Source of the DNA: Marinilabiliaceae bacterium UBA5488
GTDB taxonomy: Bacteria > Bacteroidota > Bacteroidia > Bacteroidales > Marinilabiliaceae
Assembly (NCBI GenBank): GCA_002427105.1
Contig: DIPM01000033.1
Span: 62,001-126,000, forward strand
Reading direction: 5' to 3'
Length of the DNA stretch: 64,000 bases
In this document: piece by piece, positions 33,739 through 42,083 of the stretch
Position numbering within the stretch: position 1 is the first letter of the stretch
Layout of the letters: the number at the start of each line of letters is the position of its first letter
The notes under the pieces: model-generated
What the model was told of the DNA's origin: nothing
The model's input: the letters and a program-made list of their open reading frames with translations, nothing else
Database searches by the model: none
Translations under genes and position numbers: made by a program

Positions 33739-34371
33739 ATGAAAACAACAATCCAAATTCTATTGATTATTGCAATTTTGTTTGTAGGCTTTTTAGTTTA
33801 CGAGAGCATACAGCGCCCTGTCAGATTCGACAGAGAACAAACCATAAGGAAAAATAAGGTTATTGAAAGACTTAAAGAAATCAGAAGCGCTCAAGTTGCC
33901 TTCAAAGCAGTTAACGGTCGCTACACTGCAGATTTTGACAGCCTCTCATCTTTTGTAGCCAATGATTCACTTCCTATGGTAAGGATGGAAGGATCTCTAA
34001 GTGACAGTATGCTTATGGCAGGTATGACTGAATTAAAAGCACTTGAATTAGGTATAATTAAAAGGGATACTACCCGGATTAGCGTTATGGATTCGCTTTT
34101 TTCAACTAAGCCCTGGATTGCAGATTCACTTCGATATGTGCCCTTAACAGATGGCGCCGTTTTTGAGATGGGCGTAGCTGTTCTTCCAACCGCTTCGGGA
34201 GTAAACGTTGAAGTGTTCGAAGCAAGGGTTCACAATGATGTCTATATGAAAGGCATGGAGAGACAAGAGATTATTAATCAGAATGATGTAGCTAATAAAC
34301 TTGGCAGATATCCGGGCTTGAAGGTTGGTTCTCTTACAGAAGCTAACAATAACGCCGGAAACTGGGAATAA
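33739..34371 (+). CDS. Membrane-anchored pilin-like protein of unknown function
   Basis: 210 residues with an N-terminal hydrophobic segment (IQILLIIAILFVGFLVYESI) that looks like an uncleaved anchor, then KVIERLKEIRSAQVAFKAV and NGRYTADFDSLSSFV. The latter pattern (helix, then GRYTxDFDxL) is the one seen at the start of the globular part of type II pseudopilins, although there is no prepilin peptidase site. The remainder is Ser- and Asp-rich and ends in a low-complexity ANNNAGNWE. I do not assign a function. It lies 10 bases before the DUF3822 gene and is probably cotranscribed with it and rsmD. Confidence 0.72.
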   Translation: MKTTIQILLIIAILFVGFLVYESIQRPVRFDREQTIRKNKVIERLKEIRSAQVAFKAVNGRYTADFDSLSSFVANDSLPMVRMEGSLSDSMLMAGMTELKALELGIIKRDTTRISVMDSLFSTKPWIADSLRYVPLTDGAVFEMGVAVLPTASGVNVEVFEARVHNDVYMKGMERQEIINQNDVANKLGRYPGLKVGSLTEANNNAGNWE

Positions 34372-34381
34372 GCACAACGAA

Positions 34382-35227
34382 ATGAAGGCTTTTTCTATTG
34401 TTGACGAGAGTTTTGATCCTGGCATTAGCTTATCTTATTTTTTATCCATCCAGATTACTCTGGATGGATTTTCTTTTTGTACGCTCGATCCGGTAAAAAA
34501 CAAGTATATCCAAATGCAGCATATCCGCCTTGACAGCAAGCTGCCACTTGTTCCCCAGGTTGAGGAATGCTTCAATACCATTGAGAAACTAAACCTTCCT
34601 TATAAGAAAAGTATGGTTTTGATACCAACCCATATATCTACTTTGGTGCCAACTCCATTATACAATCCTGATGATAAGCTTCAATGGCTTTCATTTTGTC
34701 ACCACTTACCCGAAAATGCAAGCGTAAGAGCCAATAAAATCAAGTTGGCTGATGCAATTAATGTTTTTGTGCTTGATGAGGGCTTAGAGAAATTGCTGAA
34801 GCGACAATTCCCCGATCCATTAATCTTCCAGCAACACACCCCCATTATTGAAGGAAATCTTACAACTAACATGATAAACTCCGGCCAGACAGTCATAGCT
34901 ATTAATTTTGAAAACGACTATTTTGACTTGATGGCCTTTCAGAACAATAACCTGAAATTGTGCAATTCTTTCCCTATCAAGAGTGATAACGATTTTATCT
35001 ATTTCACTTTGTTTACCTACGAACAACTTAAACTAAATCCTCTTAGCACTGAAATTATTATGTACGGTCGTCATCCGCACTTTCAGCAGCTTAGCGAAAC
35101 TCTATCGAAATATATCAAGAAAGTAAAGCAGAATTATATGCCGCATCATTTTCAATATAGTCATCAGTTCAGAACACTCAGCAGTACGGCATTCTATAAC
35201 ATGTTAACTCTTCCGGTATGCGTATAG
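34382..35227 (+). CDS. DUF3822 family protein
   Basis: 281 residues from the ATG at 34382. The N terminus KAFSIVDESFDPGISLSYFL and the way the gene overlaps rsmD by 10 bases are typical of DUF3822, a Bacteroidota family of unknown function. Other segments: GFSFCTLDPVKNKYIQ, SMVLIPTHISTLVPTPLY, VIAINFENDYFDLMAFQ and FTYEQLKLNPLSTEIIMYG. Alternating strands with repeated small domains suggest an ATPase-like actin fold, but no nucleotide motif could be confirmed. The tight coupling with rsmD suggests translational linkage rather than a shared reaction. Confidence 0.85.
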   Translation: MKAFSIVDESFDPGISLSYFLSIQITLDGFSFCTLDPVKNKYIQMQHIRLDSKLPLVPQVEECFNTIEKLNLPYKKSMVLIPTHISTLVPTPLYNPDDKLQWLSFCHHLPENASVRANKIKLADAINVFVLDEGLEKLLKRQFPDPLIFQQHTPIIEGNLTTNMINSGQTVIAINFENDYFDLMAFQNNNLKLCNSFPIKSDNDFIYFTLFTYEQLKLNPLSTEIIMYGRHPHFQQLSETLSKYIKKVKQNYMPHHFQYSHQFRTLSSTAFYNMLTLPVCV

Positions 35228-35760
35228 TTGGAGGAAGTTTAAAGGGAAGGCGTTTTTCTCCTCCTAAGCAGTTCAGGGCTCGACCGACAACCGATACCGC
35301 GCGTGAAGCCTTGTTTAACATTCTAACAAATCACATTGATTTTGAGGAAAGCAGCGTTATAGATTTGTTTGCCGGAACCGGAGCTATCAGCCTCGAATTT
35401 GCATCAAGAGGCGTGCGACAAATCACCAGCGTCGAGAAAGATTTTCACCATTTTAGCTTTATCAGGAAGTGCGTGGCCGAACTTGGGCTTGAGGAAACCA
35501 TAAGCATTGTTAAATCAGATGTTTTCAACTTCCTTAAGCACAAGGGTGTGGCGCCGGCATCTCTGATTTTCGCTGATCCTCCATTTGATATGCCCTCTTT
35601 TGAGGCAATACTACCTGCCATTTTAGACAGCGGCTTATTGTTGCCTGATGGATTACTAATCATCGAGCATAGCTCAAAGAATGACTTCTCCGGACATCAC
35701 AAGTTTATTTCTCTGAGGAAATATGGGAAGGTGCACTTCAGTTTTTTTGGAACAATGTAA
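35218..35760 (+). CDS. rsmD: 16S rRNA (guanine(966)-N2)-methyltransferase
   Basis: SAM-dependent methyltransferase of 30S subunit assembly. 180 residues. N-terminal MRIVGGSLKGRRFSPPKQFRARPTTD (read in two pieces: the RxxGGxxxGR start and the RPTTDTAREALFNIL segment), SAM motif IDLFAGTGAISLEFASRG, and catalytic FADPPFDMP. The start codon lies inside the last codons of the DUF3822 gene. Ends 6 bases before the convergent xerD stop. Confidence 0.95.
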   Translation: MRIVGGSLKGRRFSPPKQFRARPTTDTAREALFNILTNHIDFEESSVIDLFAGTGAISLEFASRGVRQITSVEKDFHHFSFIRKCVAELGLEETISIVKSDVFNFLKHKGVAPASLIFADPPFDMPSFEAILPAILDSGLLLPDGLLIIEHSSKNDFSGHHKFISLRKYGKVHFSFFGTM

Positions 35761-35766
35761 GAGTCC

Positions 35767-36666
35767 CTATTGCCTGGGATGAAATTGAGAAACGGTTTCC
35801 TTTAAATAGTCTTTATCGAGGTGGGTATATATCTCAGTCGTAATAATAGATTCATGGCCTAGCATTTCCTGTACTGCCCGTAAGTTTGCACCACCATCAA
35901 CCAAATGAGTGGCAAAAGAATGACGAAAGGTGTGCGGACTAATATTTTTTGATATGTTAAGCGAGTTTGCAATATTTTTTATTATGGTAAATATCATTAC
36001 CCGAGATAATTTTTTTCCTCTTCGATTAAGAAACAGTATATCTTCATGCTCAGGGTGGATTTTTAACAAGCGTCGATATTCGCTAAGGTAGAGGTTTATT
36101 TCCTTAATAGCCTTGGTACTAACCGGAACGAGTCTTTCCTTATTTCCCTTCCCTTCAATCTTAATAAAACCAGACTCAAAATACAAATTTGAAATCTTCA
36201 TGTCTATCAGCTCTGAAACTCTCAATCCACAGCTGTAAAGGGTTTCAAGGATGGCTTTATTTCTTTGTCCTTCGGGTTTTTTGGTGTCAACTGCGTTAAT
36301 TATCGTGTCAATTTCCTCAACAGTCATCACTTCCGGCAGTTTACGGCCAATACGAGGCGCTTCCAGCAAGGCTGTGGGGTCTTTCTCTATTATCTCTTCA
36401 ATAAGCAGAAACTTATAAAAAGATTTTATTCCGCTTATAATTCTTGCCTGCGTTCTGGGGCTAATGCCACGACTACTGACCCACTCCATCAAACCCTTTA
36501 ATTCAGTAAGTGTGACTTTATCAGGCTCCATTTCAAGGCCGCGATCCTGCAAATACCTAACAAGCTTATTTAAATCAGTAATATATGCATTAATAGAATT
36601 ATCCGACAAGCCTTTTTCCAGCTTAAGGTAGCTTCTAAATTCGTCAATTTCCGTTTCCCAGTTCAT
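35767..36666 (-). CDS. xerD: Tyrosine recombinase XerD-like
   Basis: Site-specific recombinase that resolves chromosome dimers at dif with a second Xer protein. 299 residues, usual size. N-terminal SAM-like domain (EIDEFRSYLKLEKGLSDNSI), then catalytic residues R149 in CGLRVSEL, K173 in EGKGNKER, H245 and R248 in HTFRHSFATHL, H271 in LGHES and nucleophile Y280 in TEIYTHL. All are present. No integrase-like neighbours, attachment site or mobile element is seen, so the housekeeping Xer role is preferred over phage integrase. Single gene, convergent with rsmD. Confidence 0.93.
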   Translation of the reverse strand: MNWETEIDEFRSYLKLEKGLSDNSINAYITDLNKLVRYLQDRGLEMEPDKVTLTELKGLMEWVSSRGISPRTQARIISGIKSFYKFLLIEEIIEKDPTALLEAPRIGRKLPEVMTVEEIDTIINAVDTKKPEGQRNKAILETLYSCGLRVSELIDMKISNLYFESGFIKIEGKGNKERLVPVSTKAIKEINLYLSEYRRLLKIHPEHEDILFLNRRGKKLSRVMIFTIIKNIANSLNISKNISPHTFRHSFATHLVDGGANLRAVQEMLGHESIITTEIYTHLDKDYLKETVSQFHPRQ

Positions 36667-36825
36667 AGAATAATGGTTTATTTAAGTACCCTTTTGCAAA
36701 AACAAAGTGAATATAAAATATCAAATGATAACAAGCTGTTAAAATAGCGAATAATTTTTATGTAAATACATATTTATTCGTAAAAGTTTAACTTACACTC
36801 TGTTTTTTATTTCAAACAGTTGTCC

Positions 36826-36833
36826 TATTTTTG
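36826..36833 (+). promoter_or_regulatory. Putative -7 box for aroQ
   Basis: TATTTTTG followed by C, 26 bases before the aroQ start. The -33 position has a T-rich stretch without a proper TTG. Confidence 0.5.
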
Positions 36834-36858
36834 CACGGCATCATTAGTAGAGTTTGCT

Positions 36859-37284
36859 ATGAGAGTAATAATAATAAATGGTCCCAATTTGAACCTCCTT
36901 GGGGTTCGGGAACCCGAGATTTACGGGAATCAATCTTTTGAAACCTACCTTGAGCTACTAAAAGAGCATTTACCAAATTGTGAGTTATCATATTTCCAAT
37001 CGAATAGTGAGGGTGCTATAATTGACTGCATCCATCGCGAAGGTTTCCTTGCAGACGGCATCATCATTAATGCCGGCGCTTACACCCACAGTTCGCCAGC
37101 TATAGCCGATGCTTTGTCGGCAGTGCCTGCCAAAGCTATAGAAGTGCATATTTCAAATGTCTTTAAACGGGAAGGATTTCGTCAGCATTCATATTTATCA
37201 CCGGTTGTAGAAGGCGTTATATGTGGTTTTGGCATGGAATCATATAAATTGGCACTACACTCACTTATTGATAACAAGTTATAA
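36859..37284 (+). CDS. aroQ: 3-Dehydroquinate dehydratase, type II
   Basis: Third shikimate-pathway enzyme, dodecameric type II form. 141 residues from the ATG at 36859; a TTG 13 codons upstream falls inside the promoter region and is rejected. Seen: VIIINGPNLNLLGVREPEIYG with catalytic Tyr and Asn, LSYFQSNSEGAIIDCIH, IIINAGAYTHSSPAIADAL, and EVHISNVFKREGFRQHSYLS with the catalytic His and Arg. All expected residues are present. Followed by pyk after 42 bases, possibly one unit. Confidence 0.96.
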   Translation: MRVIIINGPNLNLLGVREPEIYGNQSFETYLELLKEHLPNCELSYFQSNSEGAIIDCIHREGFLADGIIINAGAYTHSSPAIADALSAVPAKAIEVHISNVFKREGFRQHSYLSPVVEGVICGFGMESYKLALHSLIDNKL

Positions 37285-37326
37285 ATAGTATTATCTTCAA
37301 TTATTCAGACAATAATTATTTTTCCG

Positions 37327-38757
37327 ATGAAGAAACACACCAAGATTGTGGCCACAGTATCAGATTTAAGATGTGATGTGGATTTTGTAAAAAAGCTGTA
37401 TAAAGCCGGCATGAATGTGGTTCGCATGAACACTGCCCATGTTGACTTTGAGGGTTTGGATCGCCTTATTTCAAATGTGCGCCAGGTATCTGAGAAAATT
37501 GCTTTGCTAATGGACACGAAAGGTCCTGAAATCAGGACAACAAAGAGTGAAAGTGACATATCCCTGAAAATGGGTGAAATAGTAAGACTCAAGGGCGACC
37601 CGAGTGGAAAAACAACTAAAGAATTGATTTATGTTTCCTATGCTAATATCGCTAACGATGTAGGTGAGGGCGTCCATATATTATTTGATGACGGAGAAAT
37701 TGACCTTATAGTAAGATCTGTTGAAGATGGCATATTGCATTGCGAAGTTCTTAACAACGGAATTTTGGGAAGCAAGAAAAGTGTAAATGTACCGGGAGTA
37801 CGCATTAATCTGCCTTCTTTGACCGAGCGGGACATCGAATTCATCGATTATGCCATTGAAAAAGATATCGATTTTATAGCTCACTCTTTTGTTCGCAATG
37901 CCGATGATGTAAAAGCAATACAGACTATTCTAGACGAGCGCGACAGTCCCATTAAGATAATTGCAAAAATAGAAAACCAGGAAGGAGTTGAGAATATAGA
38001 TGAAATTTTGGAAGTTGTGCATGGTGTTATGGTTGCCCGTGGCGACTTGGGTATAGAAATACCCCAAGAAAAAATTCCTCTTGTTCAGCGTCAGTTAATT
38101 CGCAAATGCGTTGAGGCCAAAAAGCCTGTAATAGTGGCTACTCAGATGCTGCACAGTATGATTAAAAATCCACGCCCGACGCGTGCTGAGGTAACCGACG
38201 TAGCCAACGCCATATACTACCGTACTGATGCTATAATGCTTAGTGGCGAGACCGCCTATGGAGCATACCCGGTTGAAGCTGTAGAAACCATGTCTAGGAT
38301 TGCAAGAGAGGTAGAAGATGCCAAAGATTCACGCAACGACATTCCCGTTGACCTGGTTAGAAACGACATAACAGCCTACCTTGCCGATACAGCTGTTGAA
38401 GCATCAAAAGAATTGCCAATTAAGGCCGTGTTAACAGACAGCTTGACGGGTAAAACAGCGCGCTACTTAGCTGCTTTTAGAGGGGCTCAGCCTGTTGTGG
38501 CTCTATGTTATAACAAGCGTGTAGGTCGCGAATTATCGCTCTCCTATGGAGTTTATCCAAGATTAACGGAGCCCGGCAGCTCAAAAAGCGATATTATGCA
38601 CAAGACAGTAGCAAAGCTAAAGAAGAAAGGAATATTGGATGACAATGACCTGGTTGCCTATCTTGGTGGTTCTTTTGGCATTGGAGGGGGCACTACCTAC
38701 CTTGAGATTATTACTGTTGATGGCTTAATCAATAAGATTGATCGCTATGTTGACTAA
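37327..38757 (+). CDS. pyk: Pyruvate kinase
   Basis: Final glycolytic enzyme, PEP + ADP to pyruvate + ATP. 476 residues. Seen: KHTKIVATVSDLRCD (the usual TKIVCTIGP start, with S and D instead of I and G), VVRMNTAHVDFEGL, LLMDTKGPEIRT, the K and Glu-rich active-site segment IIAKIENQEGVENIDEIL, VMVARGDLGIEIP, catalytic MLSGETAYGAYPVEAV, and the C-terminal regulatory domain. The VSDLRCD and MNTAHVD changes are as seen in Bacteroidota pyruvate kinases and leave the metal and phosphate ligands in place. Followed by a strong terminator. Confidence 0.96.
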   Translation: MKKHTKIVATVSDLRCDVDFVKKLYKAGMNVVRMNTAHVDFEGLDRLISNVRQVSEKIALLMDTKGPEIRTTKSESDISLKMGEIVRLKGDPSGKTTKELIYVSYANIANDVGEGVHILFDDGEIDLIVRSVEDGILHCEVLNNGILGSKKSVNVPGVRINLPSLTERDIEFIDYAIEKDIDFIAHSFVRNADDVKAIQTILDERDSPIKIIAKIENQEGVENIDEILEVVHGVMVARGDLGIEIPQEKIPLVQRQLIRKCVEAKKPVIVATQMLHSMIKNPRPTRAEVTDVANAIYYRTDAIMLSGETAYGAYPVEAVETMSRIAREVEDAKDSRNDIPVDLVRNDITAYLADTAVEASKELPIKAVLTDSLTGKTARYLAAFRGAQPVVALCYNKRVGRELSLSYGVYPRLTEPGSSKSDIMHKTVAKLKKKGILDDNDLVAYLGGSFGIGGGTTYLEIITVDGLINKIDRYVD

Positions 38758-38784
38758 GAGCCTAAAACTATTGCCATACTATTC

Positions 38785-38818
38785 AAAGCCCGCCATATCC
38801 TGGCGGGCTTTGTTTTCT
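38785..38818 (+). terminator. Rho-independent terminator after pyk
   Basis: Eleven-base perfect stem AAAGCCCGCCA / TGGCGGGCTTT with loop TATCC, then TGTTTTCT. Confidence 0.87.
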
Positions 38819-38886
38819 GAGAACCATAATGATAGCTTTTCCTTAAAAAAATATTAAAAAAAGACTGCAAAAAGCAGCGGCAGATA

Positions 38887-38916
38887 TTGGAAAAATCAAA
38901 AGATACTCTATCTTTG
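38887..38916 (+). promoter_or_regulatory. Promoter of the tRNA-Asp genes
   Basis: TTG (38887-38889), 19 bases, TATCTTTG (38909-38916) followed by C: a full Bacteroidota consensus promoter, 38 bases before the first tRNA. No stringent-response discriminator could be judged. Confidence 0.75.
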
Positions 38917-38954
38917 CAGCGTCTTTTAAGAAAGACATTTATTAATGATTTTTT

Positions 38955-39031
38955 GGTCTGGTAGTTCAGTTGGTTAGAATATCGGCCTGTCACGCCGAGG
39001 GTCGCGGGTTCGAGTCCCGTCCAGACCGCCA
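38955..39031 (+). tRNA. tRNA-Asp (GTC), with encoded CCA
   Basis: Full cloverleaf: acceptor GGTCTGG / CCAGACC, D arm around GTTCAGTTGGTTAGAAT, anticodon stem CGGCC/GCCGA-type with loop CTGTCAC and anticodon GTC at 38989-38991, T arm CGGGTTCGAGTCCCG. The discriminator G is followed by an encoded CCA. First of two tRNA-Asp genes in tandem. Confidence 0.96.
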
Positions 39032-39059
39032 AAATTTTTATTGAAGAGTTTGTTTTAAT

Positions 39060-39133
39060 GGTTTGGTAGTTCAGTTGGTTAGAATATCGGCCTGTCACGC
39101 CGAGGGTCGCGGGTTCGAGTCCCGTCCAAACCG
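39060..39133 (+). tRNA. tRNA-Asp (GTC), second copy, no encoded CCA
   Basis: Identical to the first copy except for the fourth acceptor pair, which is T-A instead of C-G (GGTTTGG / CCAAACC); both strands changed together, so the stem is kept. Anticodon GTC at 39094-39096. The discriminator G is followed by CTC, so CCA must be added enzymatically. Separated by 28 bases from the first copy. Confidence 0.95.
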
Positions 39134-39145
39134 CTCAAGTTATAG

Positions 39146-39180
39146 CCTTGGTAACAGATAAGTTATCAAGGTTTTTTTTT
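39146..39180 (+). terminator. Rho-independent terminator of the tRNA-Asp operon
   Basis: Ten-base stem CCTTGGTAAC / GTTATCAAGG (one G-U pair), loop AGATAA, followed by nine T residues. It starts 13 bases after the second tRNA. Confidence 0.88.
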
Positions 39181-39295
39181 GAATATTTTCTCGTGAAATA
39201 CTGCTTGCTTGAGCCTCCAAACTTAAATAAATGTTAAATCACACCCAATAATCCAAATAATATTAAAGAAATATTTCCTTAATGTTATTCTTTTA

Positions 39296-39303
39296 TATAT
39301 TTG
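39296..39303 (+). promoter_or_regulatory. Putative -7 box for pckA
   Basis: TATATTTG, 70 bases before the pckA start. TTT, not TTG, at 19 bases upstream. The leader of about 60 bases shows no named riboswitch. Confidence 0.52.
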
Positions 39304-39372
39304 TCGTTTATTTCGCACAAACTGTTACGAATCGGAACTAAATAATTGTTAATTAAATAAAAACGAAAAACT

Positions 39373-40977
39373 ATGGCTAAATTAGATTTAACTAAGTATG
39401 GGATTTCAGGAGTAAAAGAGATTGTACACAATCCCTCATACGATCAGTTATTCGCAGAAGAAACAAAGCCCGAACTAAAAGGGTTTGAGAGAGGTCAAGA
39501 GACTGAACTCGGTGCGGTTAACGTAATGACAGGGGTTTATACCGGTCGCTCACCAAAAGACAAGTTCTTTGTGATGGATGATGTATCAAGAGATACTATT
39601 TGGTGGACTTCTGATGAATATAAGAACGATAACAAACCGGTATCAGAAACAGCCTGGAAAGAAATCAAAAAAATTGCCGTAGATTGTCTTTCTGACAAAC
39701 GACTTTTTGTAGTTGATGCCTTTTGCGGTGCCAATGAAAACTCACGCCTGAAGCTTCGCTTTATTATGGAGGTAGCATGGCAGGCTCACTTTGTTAAGAA
39801 TATGTTTATCCGTCCTTCTGATGCGGAACTTGCAAATTTTGGAGAACCTGATTTTGTAATTATCAATGCTTCAAAGGCTAAAGTAGAAAACTTCAAAGAG
39901 TTGGGCTTAAACTCAGAAACCGCAATTGTTTTTAATCTGAAAGAAAAAATTCAGGTTATTCTTAATTCTTGGTATGGTGGTGAAATGAAGAAAGGTATGT
40001 TCTCATATATGAACTATTTGCTTCCTCTTCAAGGAATCGCATCTATGCACTGCTCGGCCAATACCAATGAAAAAGATGAAACAGCAATTTTCTTCGGTCT
40101 GTCAGGAACAGGAAAGACTACTCTTTCAACTGATCCTAAACGTCAGCTTATAGGTGACGACGAACATGGTTGGGACGATGACGGAGTATTTAACTTTGAA
40201 GGCGGCTGTTATGCCAAAGTTATCAATCTTAGCAAGGAGCAGGAGCCCGATATTTACAATGCGATCAAACGTGACGCACTGCTTGAAAACGTTACCGTTT
40301 CTGCCGATGGCAAGATAGATTTCGATGATAAATCAGTTACCGAAAACACTCGTGTATCTTATCCCATCGATCACATTAAAAACATTGTTAAGCCGGTATC
40401 CAAAGCAGGTCACGCGAAGAAAGTAATTTTTCTTTCAGCTGATGCTTTCGGTGTATTGCCTCCGGTATCTATCCTCACTCCTGAGCAGACCAAGTATTAT
40501 TTCTTGTCGGGTTTCACAGCTAAATTAGCAGGTACTGAGCGCGGAATTACCGAGCCCACTCCTACTTTCTCCTCATGTTTTGGTGCCGCGTTTTTATCAC
40601 TGCATCCAACAAAATATGCTGAAGAACTGGTAAAAAAGATGGAGAAGTCGGGTGCAACAGCTTACCTGGTAAATACAGGATGGAATGGTACAGGCAAGCG
40701 TATATCAATTAAAGATACACGCGGCATTATTGACGCTATTCTTGACGGTTCAATTGACAAAGCTGCTACTAAAACCATCCCTTACTTCAACTTCTCTGTT
40801 CCAACATCATTGCCCGCTGTTGATCCTAAGATCTTAGATCCACGAGATACTTACAGCGATGCCAAGCAATGGAATGAGAAGGCTGTTGATTTGGCAGGGC
40901 GCTTTATCAAGAACTTTGAGAAGTTTACTGGAAACGCTGATGGAAAGGCTTTAGTTCCTGCCGGACCAAAACTATAA
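39373..40977 (+). CDS. pckA: Phosphoenolpyruvate carboxykinase (ATP)
   Basis: Interconverts oxaloacetate and PEP with ATP/ADP; in fermenting Bacteroidota it often runs in the carboxylating direction toward succinate. 534 residues. Seen: VMTGVYTGRSPKDKFFV, WYGGEMKKGMFSYMN, kinase-1a P-loop FGLSGTGKTTLSTDP near 240, metal-site LIGDDEHGWDD, FLSADAFGVLPPVS, and NTGWNGTGKRISIKDTR. Own promoter-like box and a good terminator, so transcribed alone. Next to pyk and the tRNA-Asp pair; the PEP-pyruvate neighbourhood is shared, but no operon. Confidence 0.97.
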   Translation: MAKLDLTKYGISGVKEIVHNPSYDQLFAEETKPELKGFERGQETELGAVNVMTGVYTGRSPKDKFFVMDDVSRDTIWWTSDEYKNDNKPVSETAWKEIKKIAVDCLSDKRLFVVDAFCGANENSRLKLRFIMEVAWQAHFVKNMFIRPSDAELANFGEPDFVIINASKAKVENFKELGLNSETAIVFNLKEKIQVILNSWYGGEMKKGMFSYMNYLLPLQGIASMHCSANTNEKDETAIFFGLSGTGKTTLSTDPKRQLIGDDEHGWDDDGVFNFEGGCYAKVINLSKEQEPDIYNAIKRDALLENVTVSADGKIDFDDKSVTENTRVSYPIDHIKNIVKPVSKAGHAKKVIFLSADAFGVLPPVSILTPEQTKYYFLSGFTAKLAGTERGITEPTPTFSSCFGAAFLSLHPTKYAEELVKKMEKSGATAYLVNTGWNGTGKRISIKDTRGIIDAILDGSIDKAATKTIPYFNFSVPTSLPAVDPKILDPRDTYSDAKQWNEKAVDLAGRFIKNFEKFTGNADGKALVPAGPKL

Positions 40978-41006
40978 ACTGCAACACTTTTTCAGTTTAA
41001 TACTGC

Positions 41007-41037
41007 AAGAGGTTCTTCCTGTTTGGAAGGACCTCTT
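41007..41037 (+). terminator. Rho-independent terminator after pckA
   Basis: Thirteen-base stem AAGAGGTTCTTCC / GGAAGGACCTCTT (one G-U pair), loop TGTTT, followed by TTGCTTTCTGTCT. Lies 15 bases before the convergent acyltransferase stop. Confidence 0.8.
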
Positions 41038-41051
41038 TTGCTTTCTGTCTG

Positions 41052-42047
41052 TTAATGAATTTGGCTATTAGCAGCCTCAGCTTCTTTCTTTCTTTTCTTT
41101 TTTTCAAGGAAAAGCTGATAAGCTTCGGGTGTTGTCTTCCATCGCTCATGCATCCACACCCACTGTTCGGGATATTCACTTATAAAATTGCTTATTATCT
41201 CCGAATATATCCTGGTATTTTCAAGCAAATCGGCTTCACGATTGCCTGTGTCAATTAGCTCAACAGGAGGCAGAATCTTAAATAGGTGACGATTATTGGG
41301 CTGTCTGATCATAAACATCGGCAAGACCGGTGCCTTGGTGTCCAATGCAAGTCGGGCGGCTCCAATAGGGGTAAAAGCCTCTTTTCCGAGAAAATCTACA
41401 AAAACACCCGGAACAGTAGTATCCTGATCAACCATAATAATCAGGCAATCTCCATTATTAACAGCCTCAATCAGATTAGGATAAACCTTGGTATGAGCTC
41501 TTCCAACATTCTTCATTCCACGTCGCTGTCTTGCCTCAACAATTAGTTTATCAATCCGGGGGTTTGGCAGAGGGCGGCTCAAGGCCGTAGTCTGATAGCC
41601 CAATACCGGCAAAATAATAGCAGAAAATTCCCATGAGCCCGAATGGCTCATCAGGCATAGTACCCCTTTCCCCTTTTTATATGCAGCCTCAAGCTGCTCT
41701 TCCCCCTCAATATCCATGATTTTCGAGAAGTCCTCCCTGGTCATATAATGCAGGGTATGAACATAGTCACCAAAATTCAAAGCCTGGTGTTCAAATACCG
41801 ACTTTGCCATTTTGTATATCTCCTCCTTGCTCTTCTGCCCGCCATAAATATGACTGAGGTTATCAATGGTTTTTTGACGCTCTTTCCTGACCAAAGTAAA
41901 GGCCGTCCTGCCAAGGGCGGCACATGCGTTAAGCACAGTTTTTCTGGGAAATAAACGTATTACTTTGATAAATACCTTAATCAAAAACACAAGAATCGGA
42001 TATTTAATTCCCCTTCTAATCTTTTTCCACCTTTTCTTCCAATTCAT
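41052..42047 (-). CDS. Lysophospholipid/lipid A acyltransferase family protein (LpxL-like)
   Basis: Membrane-associated acyltransferase, HtrB/LpxL family, that adds a secondary fatty acid to the lipid A precursor. 331 residues. A basic and hydrophobic N terminus (KKRWKKIRRGIKYPILVFLI) anchors it. Catalytic HX4E is H135-E140 in LMSHSGSWEFSAI; MVDQDTTVPGVFVDFLGK and APVLPMFMIRQ are further family segments, and WVWMHERWKTTPE the usual C-terminal signature. Last gene of the minus-strand run folP-cdaA-TIGR01777-this gene. Specific acyl donor unknown; Bacteroidota lipid A is usually penta-acylated. Confidence 0.92.
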   Translation of the reverse strand: MNWKKRWKKIRRGIKYPILVFLIKVFIKVIRLFPRKTVLNACAALGRTAFTLVRKERQKTIDNLSHIYGGQKSKEEIYKMAKSVFEHQALNFGDYVHTLHYMTREDFSKIMDIEGEEQLEAAYKKGKGVLCLMSHSGSWEFSAIILPVLGYQTTALSRPLPNPRIDKLIVEARQRRGMKNVGRAHTKVYPNLIEAVNNGDCLIIMVDQDTTVPGVFVDFLGKEAFTPIGAARLALDTKAPVLPMFMIRQPNNRHLFKILPPVELIDTGNREADLLENTRIYSEIISNFISEYPEQWVWMHERWKTTPEAYQLFLEKKKRKKEAEAANSQIH

Positions 42048-42083
42048 TATCCTAAACTTTCAATTTTAACCTAAATAAAGCTA

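Noticed and set aside
35767..36666. Phage or integron integrase
   Set aside because: Full XerD-like length and residues, housekeeping neighbours, no attachment site, cassette or phage genes.
38754..39098. 114-residue minus-strand ORF across the tRNA-Asp pair
   Set aside because: It reads through both tRNA genes and the pyk terminator in antisense; its repeated peptide is only the tRNA repeat.
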